From Panagrolaimus kolymaensis (Eukaryota > Nematoda > Chromadorea > Rhabditida > Panagrolaimidae), in assembly GCA_028622995.1 (NCBI GenBank), contig JAJQJQ010000009.1:2604001-2668000 (forward strand): 64,000 nucleotides of DNA, given 5' to 3'. Under the pieces are notes generated by a model. It saw nothing but the letters and a program-made list of their open reading frames with translations, was not told the origin of the DNA and made no database searches. Of the stretch, positions 48,428 to 60,309 are shown one piece after another. The first letter of the stretch is position 1; each line of letters begins with the position of its first letter. Both the position numbers and the translations under genes were made by a program.

Positions 48428-48737
48428 CTTTCGATGCAACAAAACGAAGAGAAAAAAAAAATAACTGAAACTAAGAATGATTATTCATTTATTCATTCAT
48501 GGCCGTGCCGCATATGCGACGAATCTCATATTTGACTATATTAGAAAAAGAAGAACGGCAGTTATGTCGCAAATATCTCAACGACCCAAGAAAAAGAGAA
48601 AAAGAAAAAAAAGCATGGATTACGAAGGCAAGGAAAATTTTTTTTTGTTTCATCGGTGACTTTTTTTATTCATTTTTTCGATAGTCAAAAAAGTGGCCTA
48701 AAAATTTGGAATTATTTTATTTTTATTATTACGGGTA

Positions 48738-49028
48738 ATGAGAATGTCATCTGCTGGAGAAGCTGCTAAAATTTTTTTAAATTCAATTGGCGATTCTGAT
48801 TTTGATTTAAATAAATATTTTTCTGAATTCTCAAAACAACCAACTAAAATAAATAAAAATGAAGAAAACTTTACTGAGGCTGAAATTTATTATGATTATC
48901 AAAAACATTTAAATCGAATGGCTAAAAAGATTTTTGAGATAATTAATAATTTTTCCAAACCAAAGGAATTTTGGGCATCTAAAATTTTAATTTCCAATTG
49001 CGAAATAAATACATACTTTTTTGCATAA
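48738..49028 (+). CDS. Possible small protein or orphan exon, unrecognised
   Basis: An open frame of 96 residues with balanced, charged composition (SSAGEAAKIFLNSIGDSDFD, later KHLNRMAKKIFEIINN), unlike the poly-T frames nearby. It has predicted helices and no signal peptide. It could be a first exon, but no GT donor in its later part would let it splice onward, so it is either a short gene or a fragment. Homology not recognised. Confidence 0.4.
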   Translation: MRMSSAGEAAKIFLNSIGDSDFDLNKYFSEFSKQPTKINKNEENFTEAEIYYDYQKHLNRMAKKIFEIINNFSKPKEFWASKILISNCEINTYFFA

Positions 49029-49223
49029 AAAATTGCAAACCTTTTCCCACCATATTTTTTTTGTTATTGTTTATTTCTTCCTTTCAAAAAAAAAAAAAAA
49101 CAGTCATTTTTTGCACCTAATTTTTCGTGGTTTTTGTTTTTTATAAAAAAAATATGAGAAAAGACTTTTGCAAATTTTAATTCTATAGATTTTATTTTAA
49201 GATTTAAATTAATTAATTTTCAG

Positions 49224-49415
49224 AAACGTTTTAACAAAATGGATAATAAAAATTTAATTGGTATTACTTTTTCTAAAGGCCATCAAACAATGATACTTTA
49301 TTCTGGCCATAATTTTATTCATCGCTTTACCAATATTTACTTCAATGATAAAATTGAAATAAAATATTATTGGCTCACTATTGGAGAAATATATCATATT
49401 TTCGATAGATGCTGA
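49224..49415 (+). pseudogene. Possible FLYWCH zinc-finger exon relic
   Basis: Directly after a TTTTCAG acceptor the frame reads for 63 residues to a TGA at 49413. The piece ITFSKGHQTMILYSGHNFIH and then KYYWLT follow the spacing of the start of a FLYWCH finger (F, then KG, then L.Y.G, then W), but the finger's Cys and His ligands after the Trp are missing. No donor from an upstream exon is evident. Either a decayed finger or an unrelated small exon. Confidence 0.35.
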
Positions 49416-50441
49416 AATTAACAAAGAGTGCTGGATTTTTGTTTTGTTGTTTAGATTTTGTTATATTTTTTGACATGTTTATAAATATTTATTCTATAGA
49501 AATATTTTGAATGAATTATACGAAACTTAAATGAAAATTTTATTTTTACTGTGTTTGATTTTCGGTGTAATTACCCAATCTTCAAAAAGCAAGACTTTTC
49601 TTTATTTTTGTTCAAAATTTATTAAATGAAAAATAAGAACAACAACAAAGTTTTGATAATCGAATATGAAGTTTATTATTTATTTCTTTAATATTTATTT
49701 TGATGATGAAATATTAATCGAGAACGAAGTTTCTAACAATCATGTTTAATTTGGTAGCTGAGCTTTGTGGATGGATATTAACATATTTGACTCCTTTTTT
49801 TGTAAGTAACTTTGTTTTATGAAAATTTTGAGAAATCAAAGTTATATCTAATTCCAAAAGCAAACTCAAAAAGTTCCTTTCTTAACTCAAACAATGCTTT
49901 CATTTCTAAAATGTTTCATTATTTCTCTCTTTTTTCAATTTTCATATCAAAAAAACAATTATTTTCAAACCATATTATTGTAACATGTTATTTATTGATT
50001 TTGTTAAATAAATAAGTATAATTACATATATGTACTATTTGCTTGGGCAGAAATAGCGATAAAAAAATAAGTAACACCATCCAGTAAAAATGTTTATCCA
50101 ACGCAAACTATCAATGGTCGGTTGATTACAAATTTAGCCAATGTAAAAAATTTGAAGCGCAAGTAAGTGTCATTCATAAATTTGTTAAACCTTAAAACTA
50201 TAAACGAATCAACAAGTTTTCATAATACTATTAGTTCTAAAGCAAGCAACAATGTTATCATTGCATCGTAGAAGGAACGCAAGAATCTTTTTTGTTGAAA
50301 ATTCAATGAACGCAAAAAGAAGTGATAGAATAGCGATAAAGAGAATCTGCTTCTTCCCTTTTTTAAACATGAAACAAACATTTTAAAAGCTTTATGTATA
50401 CATTCAAAAACAAAACAATAAAACACAGAAATTAACAAAAT
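49416..50441. other. Intergenic, AT-rich
   Basis: No gene, repeat or RNA seen; short open frames are Phe/Leu-rich translations of T runs. Confidence 0.5.
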
Positions 50442-52154
50442 TTAAACATTTGAAACAAAAACAAAACCAATTTTCAATAATTTACAAGCTTCTTCGAGTC
50501 TATTTTTAATTCGCTTCTTTTCTTTCTTGGTAAATTTGCTGAAAAGACAAAATCCAAGTTCCTTTGGCTTCTTTCGAGTTTCTTTCTTGATTGCTTTGAT
50601 GTGATGTTTCAAGAGAAGAGCCGTCAAGAAAATAGGTGTAGCAACTTTTCGAATTCCCAAAAATGTGTCATGTTCGAGTAAGACAGGATGTTCAGAATCA
50701 CTAATAACTTTGAAGCCCCAATTTGGATCAACTTTGAGATTATTTGATGGCATAGAAAGGAGCTTGACCAAATTTGTAAGAAAATACGTATATTAAAAGA
50801 TATCACAAAAGTTGTGAACATACCATAAACTACAAAAGGATCATTATCATTAACTTCGTTCAAATCAGTTACAATAATAGGTTTTTCTGGTTCAAAACTA
50901 AGGTAAAGATCATTTCCATACAAGCCTAAAAACAACACACATGTTTATTATAAGATACAAAAAGCAAACTTACAGTTCCATTCTTTCAAGAACTTATATC
51001 CATTTTTATCACGAACACAAATAACGGATGAGTTATCGAAAAAAGCAATTACAGGAACATTCAAATCAGCTTTTGATGATGAAAGTTTTCGAGGCAATGC
51101 TTCAATTTCAGGAATGATGAATGGTTCTTGGTACAGGAATGGAAGAGAGTTTCGATCAACGACCAGAGCAAGCTTTATACGATGTCCTTTTTGTTCTTTA
51201 GATTGTTGAGCTTTACCAGCAAGTTTGTAAGTTCCAGAAATGGTGTAATGAAATGCAATCTATAATAAAACATCATAAAATAAAAGAAACAAAGTAGACA
51301 ACACTTACATAATATGGTTTCTTGGATTTAGGAACAATTTGGACTTTCTCAAAAGGTAATTCTTCATAGCATTTTACAGTAATTATAGCTTCTTTAACAT
51401 CATCAAAATTTGATTCATTCGTAACAGCAAGGACTTCAAATGTGGAAGGAATAAGTTGGTAATATCCATGATCCAAGATTGTTTTCAGAGCTTGTGGAGT
51501 ACATTCAATCATACTATCACAATCAATGTGAATAACATTTTTTGATGGAACGAAGCGAGATTTCAAAGACATCATCAGATCATTACCTACTGAATAAGAA
51601 ACATTAACATATTTAGCATTACATGTACCAATAATTTCAGCTGCAATATCATTAACATTTCTATAAAAGAGACTGATTGATCTTTCACCGATGAATGAAT
51701 ATCCTTCTGGTTTGCGTCGAAGTTAAGAAACAACAACCTCATGACCATAAGATAAAACAATCAAAATAACATCACCAGGCTTTGAATCAAGTTTTGAGAC
51801 AAATAACATTAACATAATTGAAAGCGCTTTGGGATGAACAAGATAAAAATGACATTTTCTTTTTCTAACTTCTTTATATACCATTTGACGAATTTCTAGA
51901 TTAACAACATGAGGCGCATTTTCACGATCAACAAGAACAAAAATAACAGCTTTGAGATTTCGACAAACAGGAGAATTCAGAAACTTGGAAAAATCTTTAA
52001 CAAGTACATCATCCATAGATTTTGGTTGGTGTTCAACATTTATAAAAGAAATATCAAGTTTTCCATTTTCCATTCCACTAATAAGTAAATCTTCCTCTTT
52101 ATTTTGCAAATTCTTAACATCAACAGGAGGATGCAATAAGTTATGTTTATCCAT
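50442..52154 (-). pseudogene. Divergent Hsp70-like protein with in-frame stop
   Basis: Minus-strand exons about 52154-51309, 51259-50974, 50925-about 50824 and a last block from about 50757 to 50442. The start ATG follows a TTTCAG by five bases. One TAA (51723-51725) interrupts an otherwise open first exon that continues in the same frame for 138 more codons. The best clue to family is the last block: WGFKVISDSEHPVL, then ALLLKHHIKAIKKETRKK, then a helix EEACKLLKIGFVF, in the order of the Hsp70 ATPase domain (FKV, MKE.AE.YLG, VTVPA.F, R.A...AG). A block before it, IAFFDNSSVICVRD, sits where Hsp70 has its phosphate loop but lacks DLGTT. A similar but weaker copy seems to occupy the first exon (AVIFVLVDRENAP). 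So it may have two degenerate ATPase modules. ATPase activity is unlikely. The last splice junction does not close cleanly in my reading. Gene or recent pseudogene is open. Confidence 0.5.
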
Positions 52155-52551
52155 GGTTTCTGAAACAATAACTAATTAATGAAGCTTCTTATTTGGTTGA
52201 AAAATATTCTCACCGAAAAAGTGTTTAGCAAATTTGAAACAAATTTTTATTATTGCAAACCTAAAGTTTGCCACTTCACTTAAAACAATCGCTATAAGAG
52301 AAAAATTGCATTTGAATTTAGTTTCTTCCATTTTTTGCGAACGCGTTTTTTTTGTATTTTTTTAGATAGTAGTCAAGTATTTTTTTGGAAAGTATTATAC
52401 TCGTTATACGTATATATTTTACCTAATATATTAATAAAATTCCAATAGATAACAAAATTAGCAAAGAATTAAGAAGTTAATTATTGTGAATGCCCCACAA
52501 ATTTTTAATGGTGAAACAAGGTTTAATTTTTTCTGTTGCAACATCCAAATT
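52155..52551. other. 5' flank of Hsp70-like gene
   Basis: AT-rich, with the TTTCAG acceptor at 52160-52165 (minus strand). Nothing else seen. Confidence 0.45.
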
Positions 52552-52738
52552 CACGTCTGTTTTTTTGAGAAATAGAGTTTCGGATTTTGCTGGAAGATTT
52601 TACAGTATTTTTTCCAAAAGACACAGTAAATTTCAAATTTGGTGGTTTTCGACACGAATTTTTCTTTTCTTTGTACAAAAAATACGGCACAACCTTCCAG
52701 CAAAATCCGAAACTCTATTTCTCAAAAAAACAGACGTG
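52552..52738. repeat. Foldback element with 45-bp arms
   Basis: Perfect inverted arms 52552-52596 (starting CACGTCTGTTTTTTTGAGAA) and 52694-52738 around a 97-bp spacer. Size and structure suggest a small non-autonomous transposon or a hairpin RNA source. No clear target duplication: flanks are AAATT on the left and CAAAG on the right. Confidence 0.85.
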
Positions 52739-53299
52739 CAAAGTTTTTGAATAAGTTATTTGTCGTTTATAATCTTCTTCTGCGTCTTCACAGAAATATG
52801 CTGCAAATACATCGATTCGAGCCCGGGGAGGTAGTTATTTGAATTTCGCGTCGATATTGGACTCCAAATATTGGGTCGCTAAAAATATGCTGGATATAAA
52901 ATCAATTCGATTTAAAAAACTTTTGAGATAATATATTTAATCAAAGTTGGTTTATCAGGTAATTTTATTATTTCACTCTAGCTCGCAATTAATCATAAAA
53001 TTAATTGAAAATATGTACCCAAAAACTTTTTAATACAGTTTTAATTTTAATTGTAAGTTAAATTAAGCTACAATGAAGTAGGAAAAATTTATATATTTAT
53101 TTTTAACTGTTTTTTTTTATTCCTATGGATATTTACCCACACTTTAAATAGAAAAATCTTCTTCTTTTTTTTTATCTTTTAATTAATGATAATCAACAAA
53201 AAAAAGGCGCTCGTTAGTTATTGAATATCATGTATTTAGTATTTATTTTTAATTCACCTTGATGCTGAATATTATACGAGATTTAAGTTTTAAATATTC
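52739..53299. other. Intergenic, AT-rich
   Basis: Contains CGATTCGAGCCCGGGG near 52811, which resembles a tRNA B box but has no partner A box on either strand. No gene seen. Confidence 0.45.
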
Positions 53300-53515
53300 A
53301 TGATCGTTAATGAGGAATCATATGAGCTGCATTCTCAAATATTTCTATTGGTAGTTTTCTCATTAGAATTATTGGCAATATCAGCATTTTCAATTTATTT
53401 TCTCTTTTTTTATAAACAAATTCTTTCAAAATTAATTGGACTTAAAGTTATATCTTACTCAGAAACTGCTCCTTATTTAACGGGTACTGGTTACCACGTC
53501 GGTTATCAAACATGA
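53300..53515 (+). CDS. Possible small membrane protein
   Basis: A 71-residue frame from an ATG with one strong hydrophobic helix (IFLLVVFSLELLAISAFSIY) and a polar C-terminus (SYSETAPYLTGTGYHVGYQT). The C-terminus uses varied codons and looks coding, unlike poly-T frames nearby. A poly(A)-like AATAAA follows at about 53523. It could be a single-pass micro-protein or the last exon of a larger membrane protein; no upstream exon was found. Confidence 0.4.
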   Translation: MIVNEESYELHSQIFLLVVFSLELLAISAFSIYFLFFYKQILSKLIGLKVISYSETAPYLTGTGYHVGYQT

Positions 53516-56500
53516 AAACAAAAAATAAAAAAAGCAATCTTTTATAAAATATTCAAAAAAAATTAAGTTCTAAAAAAGCGACTGCTTTCCTCGGCCTTTT
53601 TTCAAATAATATTGTTTCTTTTTTTTTTCTTCATTTTTATATAGCATGAATATATGACCATTATGATTTCCATGGCATTGTCAACAAAAAATAAAGTAAT
53701 AAATCTTGGATTCTTTTCTTGAAAAATTTTTTCTTTTGAATTTAATGGAAAAAAATTAAATCATCTTAGAAAATTGAGGGAAAGCAAAAAATATAAACAA
53801 AACTTTTTATATTCCAATTTAGATTTGAAAGATCTCCAAAAGTTCAAGACTGAAACTCTCGATCTCATTCAATTATGATGTGCATGTGTTCATAAAATTG
53901 CACCCATCGCAGCTTACACGGTCGATTTAAAAAAAAATTGGTTTTTTTGAGTGAATTCTATATAAAGCGCTTTTATGTCTTTGATTTTTAAAATCCATTT
54001 ATTCAATATCTTTATTAACATTATTAACGGGCATTAAATACCTAATGCAATAAACATAAAGCAAAAATAAAAAATGATTTTCTTTAAATATTCAAAAAAA
54101 GTTAAGAAAGAAAATAATTGTTTTTGATAAAATAATCGTTAAAAAAGGCTTTGATTTTAAAATTAAAAAAACTTTTTTAACGAATACACTTTTATGACCT
54201 TGAAATATGTGGGACGATTATAAAAAAACTTAATAATTGCAATCGTCTACAATGAAACGTGGTTGAACTTCTTTTAGTTGTTTTTTTGTTCTTCGGTAAT
54301 TTCTTTTATGATTTTGTTAAAATGTGGAAACAATAAGTTTTTTGTGGATGCTTTTTGAGATTCGTGGATTAAATATAAATAAATCAAAAGCTTGAACGAT
54401 TAGCAAGAAAAAAATAAATAAAAAGCAAACGTTCCTCTTTCCAAACCTGGTTTTTTTTATTGATTCAGCTAGCATAATTGCTTTATTAATTTTTATTTCC
54501 TAATTTGCGGCTTTATCGAGCTTTTTTCACTCTTCTTTTTTATATTTGAAAAACTATTTTTAACCTAAACTTTCCTTTTATTTTTGTGATCATTTTTTGT
54601 TTTGTAACATTCATTCATGGACATTGGCTATTTTTTACGTTAAAAAAACACTCTTCTTAAATGCATATTTCATTACATTTATTTATTATTGTTTTTAAAA
54701 GCAATATTAATAATTGAAATGAGTGAAATAATTTTTCACGCATGCTACATTTCTTAATCCTCCACGCGACCATAAATTTATGAAATGAATGACAGAATTT
54801 GTTGACGTCGACGAAGTAATGTTTTTTTGTTGGACATCGGCTACTTTTTTATTTTTGTGAGACAAAAAGTAGTAAGTTAAAAATAATAAAAAATAAAGAA
54901 AGCAAAAGCATAGTATGCAAAAGTAAGTAAAAAATAAAAAGCAGCTAAAGATTTTTTTACTTTTTAGCAACCAATTTTTTGAAAAGTAAAAAGAGAAAGT
55001 AAATGCATCAAAAAAAATTTAACAAAACAGCAACAAAAAAAAGAGAAAATGTAAAGGAAAAAGAGTAAAAATAAAACATGTTTGTGTTCCATTCTTTTTT
55101 TCTTCTATTTTTTGCTTTCAAAAACTCACGTTCGTTCATTCTCGTCCTTGCTTGCCTTGCTTGCAAGCTTTGTGGTTTTACTTTTGCTATTTATTTTTAT
55201 TTTTATTTAAAAAAAAGGTCCCTGTTTTTTTCTCTTTATTTTTGGATTTTTTTACATTTTCATTGGTGGTCGTCGTTGCTTCAAAAAAATAAAACAATAA
55301 TAATAATTGTTTGTCATATTTTTTTTATAATTTGAAACAAGCTTTCACTCTTCCTTCTAACATTTTATTTTCACATTTCATCAACCAGCTGTGGAACGTC
55401 TTAAAAAAAGCAGGCGACCACATAAAAAAAATTATGTGGGTGAGCCATAGGGCTTGGGTAGTAGTTGGGTGGCTTGCTTGCTTGCTTGGTGCTGGTATCA
55501 AAAATGCATGTGACTCTTCCAAATTTTTTTTTTCTTTCTTTCCATATTGGAAACGAACATAGACAAAGAAATAAAGAATAATAACTTCGTTTTTTTTGAC
55601 GTTTTTTTTTCTTGCGTGTGTATGCATGCTCCAAATTGCTTTTGTCATACTTTTTTTTGTTCGAGTTTTTTACTTTTTGATTTTGATTGCGATGGTGATC
55701 TATCAGTGGCCTGCATGCATTACATTCATGAACTACTCTTACTTTCTTGTTGTTGCATGCTTGCTTGCTGGCAATATTCCAAAAACTCGATTCTACCTTC
55801 TTATTTTTTGCTTTAACAACAAACAAAAAACAATGAAAAATAAAAACGAAATTATTTTTGATGCATGAAAGTACTGATAGTGTTTTTACTCATTAAAAAA
55901 AAATAATTTTACACTAAAATTTTTTTTCATAACTTTAAAAAATAAAAAGTATAAACTTTGCATATAAGAGAGACAGTAAAGCCATCAAACAAATAATGCT
56001 AGGATATGAATATTTATTAATTCCAAAGATTTCTCATCAAAGCATTTGGGTAAAATAAAACGTTTGAAGAAATGAAAAAAAAAATTAAAAAACATTGTAT
56101 TATTTTTTTCCTTACACCATAAAGTAATTAAAAAAATATGATAAGGATACTGTATAATTCCAAAAAACCTTGCGTATTTTTTTTCTTCTTTTAAGCCTTT
56201 TGGTAATTGTTCCAAGTGAGAAAATGAATTGAAGAAAAAAAGTACTGAATTAAAATTCAAACAAAAAATGTATGGTTTTTTATTATATTTTTTTTGTGTT
56301 TTAAAAATGGGTCTTTGATAAACCGAAGCTCCCTTGGCTTGTTGATATATTATTTATTTTTATTTTCTATTAAAAAATATTAAATTTCATTGTTCCCCCA
56401 AACATACACTTTAAAAAATTTTAGGCTATTTTTTAAAGTAAATATTTTTCAAACAAAACAATTTTTTTTAACTCTTTCCCTGCGTTCAATGTTCCATTAT

Positions 56501-59500
56501 TTTTTGCTTTGCTTTGCTTTTTTTGTGTTCACGTTTTTTTTTGTTTTTTTACTTTCTACGTGGCCCAACCAAAAACGAACATAGCCATGTGCACATTTTT
56601 TCTTGCTCATGCATCACACGTCTTCGTCGTCAACCAACAACAACAACATAGCAATTTTCTCTACTTTTTCTTCTCGTTGGCTCGTTGCCAAAGGCATTTA
56701 TTTAGTTAGTTTTTTAGAACATTAAAAAACATCACCACCCAGGAAAATAAGAAAGAAAGAAAAATTGAACATCAACAACAAAAAAAAGTCGAAGCAAAAA
56801 AGAACTACTTTTATTTTTTTTAACCGCAGCAAACAACAATCAAGCAGCCTTCAACCCTCCTTTTTTTTCCTCTTCGTTCACTTGTCGCCTAGTACTTAAA
56901 GCTTTTTTTTCTTAACCTCAGCCATCAACCACCACCATCATGAGAATCTCTATTTATTTTTTTCTTATTGTTGCCTCTTTTAAATTTTTTTTAGTTGTGT
57001 TCGTTTTTTCTTCTTCTTTCATTTTTTTCATTTTTCAACAAACTACTCAGGGTAGCAGTCAGGCCAGCCACAATCATCATCATCGTCACCCTCGTCGTTG
57101 TCGTTCATCCACTTTTTATATATTTTTTTCTCCCTCACTTAAAAAAAGAGAATTTTTTTTTAATGTTCCTTCCGCGCTTTATTTTTTTATTTTTATTTTT
57201 TTCGTTGTTCAACCAGCCCAGCCTAAAGCCAAACACAACAAGCCGAGAAGCGAGCGAGCACATGCAATGGAATGGGAATGGAAATTGCAACAAACACACA
57301 CAAAGCAAGCAAAGGCAGCAGCTTTGCAGTTTTTTTTGACAATTTCACCATCATCATTTTTTTAGACACCAAGCAACTAACAACCAACCAGCTGGCTGGG
57401 TTGACTGAATGCTAGTCCCCGGGTTTTCTCTCCCTTCAATTTTTTTTTAAATATACATAGTTTTTTTCTTCCCCTATACTTCCTGACTGGCGACGACGAC
57501 TGCCTCGAAGCCAGCAGCAATTTTGAGAGGAGCGTTTTTTTTTCTGATATGCGAAGGAGAAAAAGAAAAAAAGAGGACGTTGCTTTTCTTTGTGTTCAAT
57601 TTATTCGTTCGCATGTTCGGTTTTTTTTCTTCTTCTTCGGGTGGTGTTAAAAATACACGCAACTGCGTGTGCGTCTTTTTTTCAATGCTCTGCAAGTAAA
57701 GTAAAAAAAATGTATAAAAAAAAGAAGCCGGTTACGACGACGACGACTTCACTCCCAGGCAAGCTGGCTAGCTGGCTTGAGGCTTTGCGACGTTGTCTTT
57801 TTTGTTTTATTCAGCGTGAAGCAAAAAAAGAAAAAAGGCTCTCTTTTTTTTTTATTTCCAGCGTCGTCGTCGCCATCGTTGCAACAGTGTTTCTCTATCT
57901 AATTTTTTTTGCCTTAAAAAAATTCGCTGCCGCTTTTTTTTTATAATTTCAAACAAAAAAAACGGATGGGAGACTTAGCTGACTCAATGGCCAGTGTTCA
58001 GAAGATGCAAAAGGAAAAGGAAGACAAGGAGGAAAAAAAAACATAGTCATATGGCATAAAAAAAACAAGCTAAAAAGAAGCAGCAGCAAATTTGAAAAAA
58101 AAATAAGGCAAAAATTTATTATTTTTTTTACATTTTTTTAGTAAAGTTAAAATTATAAAATTATTTATTTCATAAGCCCCAAAGAAGAGACAAATAAAAT
58201 AGATAGAACAGGATAAAGTAGTTAATAGCTATTATAAAAAATGAAGGAAGAAAAACAAAAGATCATAGCTCATAGAAAAAAAAGAGATTCCAAATATAAA
58301 TTCCGGTTATCTGGCTTAAATATTTCTTTAATAAATGAATGTTGTTCGAGCTTCTATCGACTCAGTATTTCAGCCAGCTGATTGCACAATAATTTTGGCG
58401 TTTGCGATTGAAACTAATGTTCCCAAAAAATTTTTGTTACAAAATCCATCCATGAAAAAATAAAAAGCATTGTTGATGATACCCAAATATTTTTAGTGTA
58501 TATTTTTACTATCTTTTTTTATTCTTCTTTGCTTTGTTTTTTTACTCAGATTTTTTTGTTTAAAAAAATATTGTTCAATCATTTTTTTTTGTTTGACTTT
58601 TGTCAAAATTCCCTGTAGACTTATTTATTATTTTACAGTCTCTTTTTTTTTCTTTTTCCTTATTTGACAAATTATTTTTTACATCTTCTTTTTTTTTGGC
58701 GGGAAAAATAAAATAACATATATGTCCCTTAACTTTAACTTTATTTTTTTTTATGCTTTCGCGCTTTTTTTTTAAATTTTTTTCTTCAGTCCGAAGGCCA
58801 CAATTTTTTTTTGACAACCAAACAACATTTGAAAAAAAAACGTTGCATCTCTTCTTCTTTTTTTTATTTCCAACGTCCATCATCATGTCATTCGTAGTAG
58901 ATACGATGTTGTTATTGTCCGGCATTTTGTCTTCGTCCTGTCCTGTGTCCGCTTTTCTTTTCTTTTTTTTTTTACACGCGTTCTTTAACGATTTTTTTTC
59001 ACTAACATTTCAACAACAAAAAAAATGAAATTTTTTTTCTTACATACACTCTTTTTTTTTCAGCCGTGTTCGGCTCTGCTTTACTACTACTGCGGACACA
59101 AGCAGTCAAAGCAACAAAAAAAACGAGTCGGACTGCGTTCCCCCCATAGGGGTTCCAGCCGCTGCATCCAACCAAAGAAGACAAAACAACCGATCGCCTG
59201 CTTCCTTTGCGCACTCGTTTTTTTTTCTTCTTCTTCACAACTAACTGAAAAATATAAAAAACTGGCAGCAACAGCATTCAAAAAAAAAGAAGGAAAAAAA
59301 CTTTGTTAAAGAAAAAAACGAAATAAAGAAGGAGGAGCTCTTTTTTTTGTCGTCGTCCTTCCTGCTCCTAGACGCTGGCTATATACAACAACGACTACTA
59401 TTTTGCTATTGCTATTACACACGGAAAGACGACACGTTCTTTTCTGTACCAGCCGCTTTTTTATTTGGGATACACACAAATTTAACAGTGTGTGTAGTGA

Positions 59501-60069
59501 ATTGGTTTTTTTTTTAAATTCTGGTTGCGTTATTTCTTCCTTACGGCAGCCAACAACCAACAACCCAACTCAACTAAAGAACGTCCAGCCGCCAGCCGAT
59601 ACATATTCGTTTTTTTACATTATTTTTTTTTTTGCCATCGTAACGCCGACGAAGACAACAACCAAACGACACATTTATTCGAGGGTCGGTGTCGATTTTT
59701 TTGTTTTGTTTTGTTTTTGGTGTTTCGAAGTCGACGGCTTCCACTTGGGCGACGTCTCTAATCATTCCGCCAATAAATATTATACTGTGCTAGATCCCTA
59801 AAAAGAAGCTTAATTATTTTACAAGAAAATATTTGTATTATTATTGATTGTTAGCAGAAAACAACAAATTAGCTGAATTTTTCTTTCAAATCTATACAAC
59901 CGCTTCCCCCTACCTCCTCATTTTCTCCCAGTTACCGTGGGCAGAAAAAATATCCGAAATTATTCTCGCAAAAAAAATTATTCAAAATTAAGAAAATTAC
60001 GGCGTCAAAAAAATCCTCAAAAAATTTTGACGTTCGCTAATTTTAATTAATTAAATTATTTTTACTCTC
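53516..60069. other. Long gene-poor, simple-sequence region
   Basis: About 6.5 kb of T-, A- and CT-rich DNA with many CAACAA, CGTCGT, GCTTGCTTG and AAGCAGCAGC tracts, especially 55400-55800 and 56900-59800. The many open frames overlap on both strands and have no splice logic. The rise of CG-containing tracts toward 60 kb may mark the promoter and 5' UTR of the gene whose exon lies at 60070. Nothing else recognised. Confidence 0.5.
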
Positions 60070-60309
60070 TTGGATTCTATATTAAATTTACGTGAAAGTG
60101 CAGCTGCGGCGCCTAATAACGGCGCAGCAGCCCAAGCTGCAGCAGATACGGCGTCGTCATCGTCGCCATCGTCGTCTGATTCTACGACAGCCGCTGCTGT
60201 AAATGCTGTGATTGCTGCAGCTTCAATAAATCCACAAATTTATGCTATGCTTACCAATCATCATCATCAACAGCAGCAACAAGCTGCTGCTGCAGCAATA
60301 CAGTGGCAG
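60070..60309 (+). CDS. Ala/Ser/Gln/His-rich exon of a larger gene (partial)
   Basis: The frame reads LDSILNLRESAAAAPNNG, then Ala/Ser/Thr-rich sequence, NPQIYAMLTNHHHQQQQQ and AAAAAIQWQ, ending at a good donor (CAG then GTTAGT) at 60310 in phase 0. Such low-complexity stretches are common at the N-termini of transcription factors and RNA-binding proteins. No further exon is seen in the remaining 3.7 kb, so the next intron is long. The start is unclear: upstream the frame is closed by TAA at about 60050, there is no AG acceptor between, and no ATG before 60247; the first codons are ATT, ACT, CTC, TTG. A non-AUG start or a base error is possible. Confidence 0.6.

Noticed and set aside
52811..52826. 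B-box-like CGATTCGAGCCC
   Set aside because: No A box at the right distance on either strand and no oligo-T stop.
55325..59801. Many overlapping frames of 80-140 codons
   Set aside because: They overlap on both strands, are dominated by Phe, Lys, Cys or Ser from simple repeats, and lack splice or domain logic.
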